Positions 1 through 7,559 of a stretch of DNA of 64,000 bases are shown piece by piece. The notes below the pieces were generated by a model that saw only the letters and a program-made list of their open reading frames with translations, had not been told where the DNA came from and ran no database searches. This DNA is from Streptomyces sp. S465 (GTDB lineage: Bacteria > Actinomycetota > Actinomycetes > Streptomycetales > Streptomycetaceae). Positions within the stretch are counted from its first letter, which is position 1, and each line of letters starts with the position of its first letter. The position numbers were made by a program, and so were the translations under genes. Location: contig NZ_CP114036.1 of NCBI RefSeq assembly GCF_026898115.1, forward strand, positions 7,558,001-7,622,000. The letters are read 5' to 3'.

Positions 1-412
1 CGAGCAGCGCCGCCGTGGACCGGCGGGTCGACATCTCCTGAAGCCCCAGCCGCACCCCGGGGTGGTCGTGGATGAACCGGCCCAGCACGGACGGCAGCAG
101 CTCCAGCAGCGCCGAGCCGATGAAGCCGAGCCGCAGCCGCCCCGTCTCGCCCCGGGCGGCCCGGCCCGCATCGGACACGGCCGCCGACATCTCCGCCAGC
201 GCCCGGTGCGCCCTGGCCAGGAACGCCTCGCCGGCGGCGGTCGGGAACACCCCGCGCGCCGTACGGTCGAAGAGCCGCGCGCCCAGTTCCCGCTCCAGCG
301 CCGCGATCTGCTGGGACAGCGGCGGCTGGGCGATGCCCAGGGCGGCCGCCGCCCGTCCGAAGTGCTGATGTTCGGCCAGCGCCAGGGCGTACCGCAGATG
401 TCGTGCCTCCAT
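1..412 (-). CDS. LysR-family transcriptional regulator, N-terminal part (runs off the left edge)
   Basis: Only the first ~137 residues are present; the gene continues beyond base 1. The reverse-strand ATG at 412-410 gives MEARHLRYALALAEHQHFG, followed by a classic LysR winged helix (AAAALGIAQPPLSQQIAALE, residues ~20-39) and the typical GARLFDRT stretch. The beginning of the effector-binding domain follows (GRLRLGFIGSALLELLP). LysR proteins bind DNA as multimers and often control the divergently transcribed neighbour. Here that is the alpha/beta hydrolase at 514, and a dyad at 434-452 lies between the two. The ligand is unknown. Confidence 0.9.
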   Translation of the reverse strand, partial: MEARHLRYALALAEHQHFGRAAAALGIAQPPLSQQIAALERELGARLFDRTARGVFPTAAGEAFLARAHRALAEMSAAVSDAGRAARGETGRLRLGFIGSALLELLPSVLGRFIHDHPGVRLGLQEMSTRRSTAALL

Positions 413-433
413 CGGGCCGAGGATACCGCGACG

Positions 434-452
434 CGATATGCGGCGGATATCG
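434..452. promoter_or_regulatory. Candidate LysR operator in the divergent lysR/hydrolase intergenic region
   Basis: CGATAT and ATATCG form a perfect 6-bp dyad separated by 7 bases, and a T-N11-A LysR box fits inside it (T at 437, A at 449). It lies 22 bp upstream of the LysR start and is the only AT-rich island in the intergenic region. Assignment to the adjacent LysR protein is an inference from position and the known box form. Confidence 0.5.
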
Positions 453-513
453 GCGGGACGGTTGTCAGATATAGCGGTGGATGACGCCGTGCCGTCCGGG
501 TGGACTGTCCCCC

Positions 514-1410
514 ATGAGTTCCACGAGTGCCACGCATTCCGAGACCCCCATGAGCGATTCCCGCCCCGACCCTTCCGACACCGTGTTCGTGCTGGTCCAC
601 GGCGCCTGGCACGCCTCCTGGCAGTGGGCGTCCACCCAGCGCGCCCTGGCCCGGCGCGGCGCGGCGAGCCTCGCCGTCGACCTGCCGGGACACGGTTTCG
701 ACGCCCCGCTCCCCTCGGGCTACCACCTCCCCGGCCAGCCGGACGTGGCCACCGAGAAGTCCGCGCTGGCCGGGCTGACCCTGGAGGAGTGCGCCGGGGC
801 CGTCGTCACCGCGCTGCGATCGGTCCGCCGCCATCGGAGGGTGGTCCTCGTCTCGCACAGCGCCGGGGGCGCCGCCGCCTCCCTGGCCGCGGAGCGGGCG
901 CCCGAGCTCGTCGACGAGCTGGTCCACCTGTCGTCCTTCGTGCCCGCCGGACGCCCCCGCTTTGCCGACTACCTGGCGTCCCCCGAGCAGACCGCGACCG
1001 TACGGGGGCAGGGGCTGATGCTGGGCGACCCGGAGGCCCTCGGCGCGTTCCGGATCAACCCGTTCTCCGCCGACCCGGACTACGTGGAGGAGCTGCGGCT
1101 GGCCTACTACCACGACGTCCCCGCCGCGTCCTTCGCCCGCTGGCGCCACGCCCTGAGCCCCGACCTGCCCTTCGCGGTGCCGACCACCCCGATCGCCCTG
1201 ACCCGGGAGCGGTGGGGCAGCGTCCCGCGCACCTTCATCCGCTGCGCCGAGGACCGGGCGTGCACCCCCGCGCTCCAGGACCTGATGATCGCCGAGGCCG
1301 ACGCGGCCATGCCGGACCACCCCTTCACCGTGGTCACGCTGCCGGGCAGCCATTCGCCGTTCGCCGCCCGCCCCGACGAGCTGGCCGCCGCGCTCACCGG
1401 GGGCCGCTGA
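514..1410 (+). CDS. Alpha/beta hydrolase (EstC-like carboxylesterase)
   Basis: A single-domain alpha/beta hydrolase fold enzyme of about 298 residues. It shows the oxyanion-region motif VFVLVHGAWHASWQW near the N-terminus, a nucleophile elbow VSHSAGG (Ser in SHSAG), and a C-terminal SHSPF segment placed where the catalytic His is expected. This pattern is typical of cytosolic esterases and hydroxynitrile-lyase-like hydrolases; the substrate cannot be predicted. ATGs at 481, 514 and 550 are all in frame. The conserved core begins only ten residues after 550, so the true start may be 514 or 550, and none has a strong ribosome site. It is divergent from the LysR gene and probably its target. Confidence 0.85.
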   Translation: MSSTSATHSETPMSDSRPDPSDTVFVLVHGAWHASWQWASTQRALARRGAASLAVDLPGHGFDAPLPSGYHLPGQPDVATEKSALAGLTLEECAGAVVTALRSVRRHRRVVLVSHSAGGAAASLAAERAPELVDELVHLSSFVPAGRPRFADYLASPEQTATVRGQGLMLGDPEALGAFRINPFSADPDYVEELRLAYYHDVPAASFARWRHALSPDLPFAVPTTPIALTRERWGSVPRTFIRCAEDRACTPALQDLMIAEADAAMPDHPFTVVTLPGSHSPFAARPDELAAALTGGR

Positions 1411-1522
1411 ACACCCCGGCCCGCCGGGGCGGCCGCCGTGCCGCCGGAGGCTGTCGGTCAAGCCGCCGGAGCCTGTCGGTCAAAGGGAGCACCTGGCCGC
1501 GAACGCCTCGACGCGGCCGTGG

Positions 1523-2266
1523 TCAGTCGGCGTCCTGCCCGTACCAGGCCCGCAGCTCGTGCTTCATCGACCGCTGGAACGCGATCACCAGCGCCTCCAC
1601 CACCAGCGGCTGCATATGGGCCGACAGCGACTTCTTCGCCCGCATCCGCTCCGGTCCGCTCCCGGACTCGTGCTCCCGCTCGGGCCCCCACACCTCGTCC
1701 CGGAACAGCCGGCTGAGCTCCCGCGCCGCCGAGCGGGTGTGTTCCGAGACGACCGCGTGGGCCGTGCGTATCGTCTCCAGCTCGATCGGCACGTCCAGCA
1801 GCCGCAGCCCCAGGTGGAGCACCTTGGGGTCGATCCGGAACCGGTCCGGGTCGTCGGTGCGCTCCAGCGCCTCCAGCGCGGCCAGCCGGTCGATGTCGCC
1901 CTCTGTGAGCTCCCGTCCGGCCCGCCGGTCCAGCTGCTCACGGCTCGCCTCCTCGGGGGCGTCCGGCCCCCAGGAGGCGACCAGGGCGCGGTGGATCGCC
2001 AGATCGTCCTCGCTCAGATCCCGCGGCAATTGGCTCAGATAGCGTTCGATGGCGGACAGGGTCATGCCGTGGCGCTGCAACTGTTCGATCAGCGCGAGCC
2101 GGGAGAGATGCCCGGGGCCGTAGTGGCCGACCCGGCGCGGGCCGATCACCGGGGGCGGAAGCAGCCCGCGGGTGCCGTAGAAGCGGATGGTGCGCACGGT
2201 CACCCCGGCGCGGGCCGCCAGCTCGTCGACGGTGAGGGTGGGTTCCTCGGTGCCGGGGATGGTCAT
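1523..2266 (-). CDS. MerR-family transcriptional regulator
   Basis: 247 residues. The N-terminal MerR winged helix (LTVDELAARAGVTVRTIRFY, then GTRGLLPPPVIGPRRVGHYG) is clear and is followed by the usual helical linker (LSRLALIEQLQRHGMTLSAIERYL). The remaining ~150 residues are predicted helical, with no metal-binding cysteines near the end, so this is not a metal sensor of the MerR/CueR type; a drug or lipid-like effector is more likely. It is divergent from the MpaB-family oxygenase gene, with a dyad at 2305-2332 between them, which suggests it controls that gene. Confidence 0.88.
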   Translation of the reverse strand: MTIPGTEEPTLTVDELAARAGVTVRTIRFYGTRGLLPPPVIGPRRVGHYGPGHLSRLALIEQLQRHGMTLSAIERYLSQLPRDLSEDDLAIHRALVASWGPDAPEEASREQLDRRAGRELTEGDIDRLAALEALERTDDPDRFRIDPKVLHLGLRLLDVPIELETIRTAHAVVSEHTRSAARELSRLFRDEVWGPEREHESGSGPERMRAKKSLSAHMQPLVVEALVIAFQRSMKHELRAWYGQDAD

Positions 2267-2304
2267 CGGCCGTGCCTCGCTCTCCGCGTCGTCCTGTTCC
2301 GCCG

Positions 2305-2332
2305 TACTGCTGCCCGATCGGGCCCATCAGTA
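2305..2332. promoter_or_regulatory. Candidate MerR operator dyad
   Basis: A 12-bp perfect palindrome GCCCGATCGGGC (2312-2323) is flanked by TACTG (2305-2309) and CAGTA (2328-2332), a slightly asymmetric larger dyad. It lies about 40 bp upstream of the MerR start in the divergent promoter region. MerR proteins bind dyads of about this size within the promoter spacer; the match here is by position only. Confidence 0.45.
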
Positions 2333-2468
2333 TCGCTGTCGCACCAACACTGTGAAACCTCCCCACCGCGACGGGCTCACCCCCCGGACCGGTCCGCTCA
2401 CCGGTGGCGCGGGCGCGCACACTGGAACACGAGAGGAGTGACCGCGTCACCGCACGCCCGCTGGTCCC

Positions 2469-3401
2469 ATGAGCACGCAGAGCCCCCGCGCCACCACCGA
2501 AGGCCACGACCCGCCGCCTCCCGGCGGCATCCTGTGGGCGATCGCGGGGGAGCTGCGCAGCGTGCTCGCCCTGCCGGCCGCGATGACCATGCAGGTGGCC
2601 CATCCGGCCGTCGGGGCGGGCGTGGACCGGTACTCCGTCTTCCGCACCGACCCCTGGGGGCGCGGCGAGCGCTCGCTGCGGTCGGTGCAGCTGTGGGTGT
2701 ACGGCGGGGCGGAGGCCGAGACGGAGGGCCGCCGGCTGCGCGGGCTGCACGCGTCCATCCAGGGCGTCGACGCGCACGGCCGCCCCTACCGCGCGCTCGA
2801 CCCGCCCGTCTACGCCTGGGTGCACGCCACCGGCTATCCGGTCTATCTGCGGGCCCAGCGCTATCTGGGCACCCGCCCCTTCACCGCGGCCGAGGAGCGG
2901 CAGCTGTACGGGGAATGGCTGCGGATCGGCCGGGTGCTGGGCATCGACAACCGCGCCATGCCGGGGTCCGTCGAGGAGTTCTGGCCCTACTACCGCGCGA
3001 TGGTGCGGGAACGGCTGGAGCCGACCGTCGTCGCCCGTGAACTGACCGCGCCCGACGCGTCCGTGCCGCCGCCGGGTCCGCTGCCGCCGCGGCTGCTGTG
3101 GCCGCTGCTGCGCCCGCTGTTCACCCGGTTCCGCGCGTTCCTCACCGTGGGGCTGATGCCGCCGGACGCGCGGGAGGCGATCGGACTGGAGTGGACCCCA
3201 GGGCAGGAGCGGCGGCTGCGGTGGTTCGGGAGGGGCGTCCGGGTGGTGGTCCCGCTGCTGCCCGAGCGGCTGCGCTACCTCCCCATCGCCCGCGAGGCCC
3301 GGCGCCGCGCCCGTGCCGGACGGCGATGGCAGCGTGGACGGCGCAGGTGGCGCAGGTGGCGCAGGTGGCGCATGGGCCCGAAGACCGGTCACCGCGCCTG
3401 A
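2469..3401 (+). CDS. MpaB-family oxygenase (DUF2236, Lcp/MpaB-like)
   Basis: 310 residues with the hallmarks of the DUF2236/MpaB family of b-type heme oxygenases: an early region rich in hydrophobics (AMTMQVAHPAVGAGVDRYS), a central VYAWVHATGY segment carrying a conserved His, and a C-terminal LRYLPIAREA region. Members include latex-clearing protein and the mycophenolate pathway enzyme MpaB. Most Streptomyces members have no assigned substrate. The last ~15 residues are an Arg/Trp run created by a 9-bp tandem repeat, probably not part of the fold. ATG 2469 has no good ribosome site. The gene is divergent from the MerR gene and converges on the M1 peptidase. Confidence 0.8.
   Translation: MSTQSPRATTEGHDPPPPGGILWAIAGELRSVLALPAAMTMQVAHPAVGAGVDRYSVFRTDPWGRGERSLRSVQLWVYGGAEAETEGRRLRGLHASIQGVDAHGRPYRALDPPVYAWVHATGYPVYLRAQRYLGTRPFTAAEERQLYGEWLRIGRVLGIDNRAMPGSVEEFWPYYRAMVRERLEPTVVARELTAPDASVPPPGPLPPRLLWPLLRPLFTRFRAFLTVGLMPPDAREAIGLEWTPGQERRLRWFGRGVRVVVPLLPERLRYLPIAREARRRARAGRRWQRGRRRWRRWRRWRMGPKTGHRA
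3340..3375. repeat. 9-bp tandem repeat inside the oxygenase C-terminus
   Basis: Three exact copies of GGCGCAGGT (3340-3366) and a degenerate fourth follow one another in frame, so the protein ends in a repeated Arg-Trp-Arg pattern. Such in-frame expansions are slippage products. Confidence 0.8.
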
Positions 3402-3470
3402 TCGCCCTCGTCAGGTGCGTCGGCCCGATGGCGCTCGGCTGTCTCCGCCCGCGGGCGGCTACCGCCGCGG

Positions 3471-3628
3471 CGTCAGCCGGTAGGCCGTACGTCAGCCGGT
3501 AGACGGTGCAATCAGCCGGTGGGTCGTCGTGCGTCAGCCGGTGGGTCGTGCGTCAGCCGGTGGGTCGTGCGCCAACTGGTAGACGGTGCGCCAGCCGTAG
3601 GCCGTGCGCCGACGGTAGACCGTACGCA
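3471..3628. repeat. Degenerate tandem repeat, 18-23 bp unit, about eight copies
   Basis: The unit is close to CGTCAGCCGGTGGGTCGTG. Two copies are identical (about 3531-3568) and the rest differ at a few positions (GGTAGACGGTG, GGTAGGCCGTA). The block lies wholly between the convergent oxygenase and M1 peptidase genes and contains no credible reading frame. No function is evident. Confidence 0.75.
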
Positions 3629-3651
3629 TGCCACGCGCCGTGGACGCGCGA

Positions 3652-3688
3652 GGCCCCGGCCGGGGTGGTGGAACACCCGGCCGGGGCC
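3652..3688. terminator. Bidirectional terminator hairpin
   Basis: A perfect 13-bp stem (3652-3664 with 3676-3688) and an 11-nt loop sit between convergent genes, 8 bp from the end of the M1 peptidase gene. There is no U-run, as is common in Streptomyces. Confidence 0.8.
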
Positions 3689-3696
3689 CCGAAGGC

Positions 3697-5202
3697 TCAG
3701 TGGCCGTGCGCCCCGTGGCCGTGGGCGCTGTGCGTGTCCTGGATGCGCTGCCACGACTTCGGCCGCGCCGGAGCCTTGGCCGGGCTCAGCTCCGCCGCCC
3801 GCGCCTGCGCCGCGGCCGGCTTGCCAGGGGTGAACAGCCAGGTGTCGAAGAGCGAGGCCAGCGGCTTGCCCGACACCTTCTCCGCGTAGGTCACGAAGTC
3901 CCGGACCGAGGCGTTCCCGTACCGGTGCTCCGCCGTCCAGCCCTTCAGGATCGCGAAGAAGTCCTGGTCGCCGATGCGGTTCCGCAGCGCCTGGAGGGCC
4001 AGCGCGCCCCGGTCGTACACCGCGTCGTGGAACTGGTTCTCCGCCCCCGGGTCGCCCGGCTCGACCTGCCAGAAGGGGTCGTCGGCCGGGTAGGAGGCGT
4101 AGGTGTAGTCCGCCAGCTCCTGCGCGGTGCCCTCGCCCTCCTTCTCCGACCACAGCCACTGCGCGTAGCTGGCGAAGCCCTCGTTGATCCAGATGTCGCG
4201 CCAGTCCTTCAGCGAGACGCTGTCGCCGAACCACTGATGGGCCAGCTCATGCACCACCAGCGAGGTGTTCGCGCCCTTGGCGAACCCCTTCGGGCTGTAG
4301 AACGGCCGGGTCTGGGTCTCCAGCGCGTAGCTCGTGGGCACGTTGGGCACATAGCCGCCCAGCGCGTCGAAGGGGTACGGGCCGAAGACCGTGGACTCCC
4401 AGTCCACGATCTCCGCCGTCCGCTCCACGCTGGCCCGCGCCGCGCCCGCGTTGTCCCCGAGGTCCTTGCTGTAGGCATTGATCACCGGCAGACCGCCTGC
4501 GGTGGTGTCCGTCGTGATGTCGAACTTGCCGACCGCCAGCGTGGCCAGATACGTGGCCTGCGGCTTGCTGGAGCGCCAGTTGTAGCGGGTCCAGCCCAGT
4601 TTGGAGCTGGTCGACCGCAGGGTGCCGTTGCTGATCGCCTGTGTCCCGTCCGGCACCGCCACCGATACGTCGTAGGTGGCCTTGTCGAGCGGATGGTCGT
4701 TGCTCGGGAACCACCACCAGGCCGACTCCGGCTCATTCGCCGCGACCCCGCCGTCCGGGGTGCGCAGCCAGGAGGTGAAGCCGCTGGCCACGACCTTCGA
4801 GGGGGTACCGCTGTAGCGCACCACCACGGTGAAGGGGCTGCCGGAGGTCAGCGGTGCGGCCGGGGTGACCTCCAGCTCGTGGTCGCCGGTCGCCTCGAAC
4901 GCGGCCTTCTTGCCGCCCACCAGCACCTCGCTCACATCGAGCGCGAAGTCCAGGTCGAACCGGGACAGATCCTGCTTGGCGTCGGCCACGATCGTCGCCG
5001 TGCCCTCCAGCCGGTCGGTCGTCGGCTGGTACTTCAGCCGGAGGTCGTAGTGGGAGACGTCGTACCCGCCGTTGCCGTACGAGGGGTAGTACGAGTCCCC
5101 GATGCCGGGGGCGCCCGGCGTGGCGTCGGCCGCCGACGCCGGGATCGCCAGCAGCAGGCAGGCCGCGGCCGCGCCCGGGACGAGAAGTCTGTGGTGACGC
5201 AC
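3697..5202 (-). CDS. Secreted M1-family zinc metallopeptidase
   Basis: About 501 residues. A signal peptide (charged VRHHR, hydrophobic core, cleavage near IPASA) is followed by an M1 N-terminal beta domain and the catalytic domain. HELAHQWFGDS supplies the two zinc His and the general-base Glu. WINEGFASYAQW supplies the third ligand Glu. The exopeptidase GAMEN position reads YALET, as in the short secreted actinobacterial M1 group, and the large C-terminal domain of classical PepN is absent. The chosen start, GTG 5202, is preceded by GGAGG at a good distance; an ATG at 5259 would put 19 extra residues ahead of the signal peptide. The C-terminus is His/Gly-rich (HSAHGHGAHGH) and might bind metal. 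Confidence 0.88.
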   Translation of the reverse strand: MRHHRLLVPGAAAACLLLAIPASAADATPGAPGIGDSYYPSYGNGGYDVSHYDLRLKYQPTTDRLEGTATIVADAKQDLSRFDLDFALDVSEVLVGGKKAAFEATGDHELEVTPAAPLTSGSPFTVVVRYSGTPSKVVASGFTSWLRTPDGGVAANEPESAWWWFPSNDHPLDKATYDVSVAVPDGTQAISNGTLRSTSSKLGWTRYNWRSSKPQATYLATLAVGKFDITTDTTAGGLPVINAYSKDLGDNAGAARASVERTAEIVDWESTVFGPYPFDALGGYVPNVPTSYALETQTRPFYSPKGFAKGANTSLVVHELAHQWFGDSVSLKDWRDIWINEGFASYAQWLWSEKEGEGTAQELADYTYASYPADDPFWQVEPGDPGAENQFHDAVYDRGALALQALRNRIGDQDFFAILKGWTAEHRYGNASVRDFVTYAEKVSGKPLASLFDTWLFTPGKPAAAQARAAELSPAKAPARPKSWQRIQDTHSAHGHGAHGH

Positions 5203-5386
5203 GAGTCCTCCAACTCGTTGGGGAGAACGATCACTGGCGACCTTATGTACTCCGCGCATCTACTCCGCGTCCATCACGCCGTCCGACATCCAATCGACAT
5301 CCGGCCGCAACGCGCACCGATCCGGACCCGTTCCGCCCCGCATCGCCCTCTTCTGCGCGGGAGTTGACTCGCGCTACCGTCCGGCC

Positions 5387-7438
5387 GTGTTGTTACCGAG
5401 GCGGACATCCCGCATCTCCTGGACCACGCTCGTGCTGTCGGCGGTCACCGCGCTGGTCGCCACCGCCGTATCGCTGCTGCCACCGCTCGGCGCCCCGGCC
5501 GCCCACGCCGCTTCCACCACTTCCGCCGGACCGAACGGGCAAAACAGACCGGCCGGACCGCAGAGCGAACCGGTCTACTCCTACCAGAACGCCATCCGTG
5601 AATCCGTATGGGTGGACACGAGAGTCGACGGCGACGCGGACGGGCGCACCGACCGGGTCGCCGTCGACATCGTGCGGCCGCGCGAACCCGCTCAGCAGGG
5701 CCGCCGCATCCCCGTCATCATGGACGCCAGCCCCTACTACTCCTGCTGCGGACGGGGCAACGAGAGCCAGACCAAGACCTATGACGCCGCCGGGAATCCG
5801 GTCCTCTTCCCGCTCTTCTACGACAACTACTTCGTGCCGCGCGGCTACGCCACCGTCCTGGTCGACCTCGCCGGAACCAACCGCTCCGACGGCTGTGTGG
5901 ACATCGGCGGCCGCTCCGACATCCAGTCGGCCAAGGCCGTCGTCGACTGGCTCAACGGCCGCGCGACCGGATACACCACCCGCACCGGCACCCGGACCGC
6001 CAGGGCGAGTTGGTCCAACGGGGCCACCGGCATGATCGGCAAGAGCTACGACGGCACCATCGCAGGCGGCGTCGCCGCCACCGGCGTCAAGGGGCTCAAG
6101 ACCATCGTGCCGATCGGCGCCATCTCCTCCTGGTACGACTACTACTTCGCCAAGGGCGCCCCGCTCTTCGACTCCGGCCCGGACGGACTCTCGGACGCCG
6201 TCGAGAGCGATGACGCGCACGCCCGCTGCGCCGCCGTACAACAACGCCTGGTCGACGGCGCCCCGCGGAACGGCGACTGGACCGGTCTGTGGAGCGCCCG
6301 TGACTACGTACCGGCCGCCGGCAAGGTGCGGGCCAGCGTCTTCGCCGTCCACGGGGCGCAGGACCTCAACGTCCGCACCAAGCACCTCGGACAGTGGTGG
6401 GACGCACTCGCCGACGCGGGCGTCGAGCGCAAGATCTGGCTCTCGCAGACCGGCCACGTCGACCCGTTCGACTTCCGGCGCGAGGAGTGGGTGCGCACCC
6501 TGCACCGCTGGTTCGACCACTACCTCCTCGGCATCGACAACGGCATCGAGCGCGAGCCGATGGCCGATGTCGAACGCGCCCCCGACCAGTGGTCAACCGA
6601 CCGCGTCTGGCCCCCGTCCGGCACCCGGCAGACCACCCTGCGCCCGCGCGGCGGCGCCACGGCCGGGGTGGGCGTGCTCGGCACCGAGCGGGCCGAACCC
6701 GGCGCGACGGAGAGCTTCACCGACGACCCCGCGCTGAGCGAGGCCGACTGGGCCGCGGCGATCGACACCTCGACGCCCGGCAAGGCGGGCTTCACCACCG
6801 GCCCGCTCGAGCGGGACCTGCGGCTGTCCGGCTCCGGCACGGTCACCGTCACCGCCACGCCCTCCGCCGGCAGCGCCCATCTCTCCGCGGTCCTGGTCGA
6901 CCTGGGCCCGGCCACCATCCGGGACTACACCGCGGCGGGCGAGGGGATCACCACCCTCGACCGGCGCGACTGCTGGGGCAGCGGTACGGCGGGGGACAGC
7001 GGCTGCTTCAAGGAGACCGTCGCGGATCGGAGAAACGTCGACTACACGGTCTTCAGCCGCGGTTGGGCCGACCTCGGGCACTTCGCGGACGACGGCAAGG
7101 GCCGCCCGCTGACCCCGGGCACGGCGTACACCATCACCCTCGACCTCGCGGCGACCGACCATGTCGTCCCGGCCGGTCACCGCCTCGGCCTGATCATCGC
7201 CGGCACCGACGCGGGCCTTCTGGAACCGCCGTCCACCACCCCGCGGCTGACGCTGGATCTGTCCCGCACCTCGGCCCGCCTTCCGCTGCTCGGCGGTGCC
7301 CCGAAGACCGCGGCCGCCCCCTCGCACCCGGCGGCCGCACCGCCGCTGAAGGGCGTCCGGGCCCCGCGGCGCCACACCCCGCTCCCGGCCATGCCCGACC
7401 ACCACATCACCGCAGGTCGACCCGTCAACAGCCGCTGA
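5387..7438 (+). CDS. Secreted Xaa-Pro dipeptidyl-peptidase (S15 family)
   Basis: 683 residues starting at GTG. A signal peptide (RRTSRISW, long hydrophobic core, cleavage near AHAAS) precedes an alpha/beta hydrolase catalytic domain: nucleophile Ser220 in IGKSYDG, acid Asp in HGAQDLNV, His in QTGHVDP. A C-terminal jelly-roll domain of the X-Pro dipeptidyl-peptidase type follows. Family members cleave dipeptides with penultimate proline, or act as cocaine-esterase-like acyl hydrolases. The Pro/Ala-rich tail (after residue ~640) is unstructured. It is divergent from the M1 peptidase across ~185 bp, a likely pair for extracellular peptide use. Confidence 0.87.
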   Translation: MLLPRRTSRISWTTLVLSAVTALVATAVSLLPPLGAPAAHAASTTSAGPNGQNRPAGPQSEPVYSYQNAIRESVWVDTRVDGDADGRTDRVAVDIVRPREPAQQGRRIPVIMDASPYYSCCGRGNESQTKTYDAAGNPVLFPLFYDNYFVPRGYATVLVDLAGTNRSDGCVDIGGRSDIQSAKAVVDWLNGRATGYTTRTGTRTARASWSNGATGMIGKSYDGTIAGGVAATGVKGLKTIVPIGAISSWYDYYFAKGAPLFDSGPDGLSDAVESDDAHARCAAVQQRLVDGAPRNGDWTGLWSARDYVPAAGKVRASVFAVHGAQDLNVRTKHLGQWWDALADAGVERKIWLSQTGHVDPFDFRREEWVRTLHRWFDHYLLGIDNGIEREPMADVERAPDQWSTDRVWPPSGTRQTTLRPRGGATAGVGVLGTERAEPGATESFTDDPALSEADWAAAIDTSTPGKAGFTTGPLERDLRLSGSGTVTVTATPSAGSAHLSAVLVDLGPATIRDYTAAGEGITTLDRRDCWGSGTAGDSGCFKETVADRRNVDYTVFSRGWADLGHFADDGKGRPLTPGTAYTITLDLAATDHVVPAGHRLGLIIAGTDAGLLEPPSTTPRLTLDLSRTSARLPLLGGAPKTAAAPSHPAAAPPLKGVRAPRRHTPLPAMPDHHITAGRPVNSR

Positions 7439-7559
7439 TCGAAACCTTTTTGCGGCACGCGAAAACCCCGGCCGTCGGCCGGTTGGCATGCCTCTCCAGG
7501 TCCTGGGTAGCCGCAACTCCACCACCTAAACCCAGTGAAAGGTTTTTTTGCGTGCCGCA
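7439..7559 (+). promoter_or_regulatory. Structured leader of the BCCT gene that sequesters its ribosome site and start codon
   Basis: Bases 7451-7467 can pair with 7541-7559: 10 perfect pairs, one G-U, four A-U and two C-G pairs, with a two-U bulge. The right arm contains the GTG start (7552-7554) and the last two bases of the GAAAGG ribosome site (7537-7542). The 73-nt interior can form at least two more hairpins, CCGGCC-GTC-GGCCGG (7468-7482) and CTGGGT/ACCCAG (7503-7508 with 7530-7535). This is a translation-control geometry. I do not recognise a known riboswitch class. Confidence 0.55.

Noticed and set aside
3471..3628. CRISPR array
   Set aside because: The units abut with no unique spacers and no cas genes are nearby.
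5203..5259. Longer M1 peptidase start at ATG 5259
   Set aside because: GTG 5202 has a proper GGAGG site and puts the signal peptide at the N-terminus.
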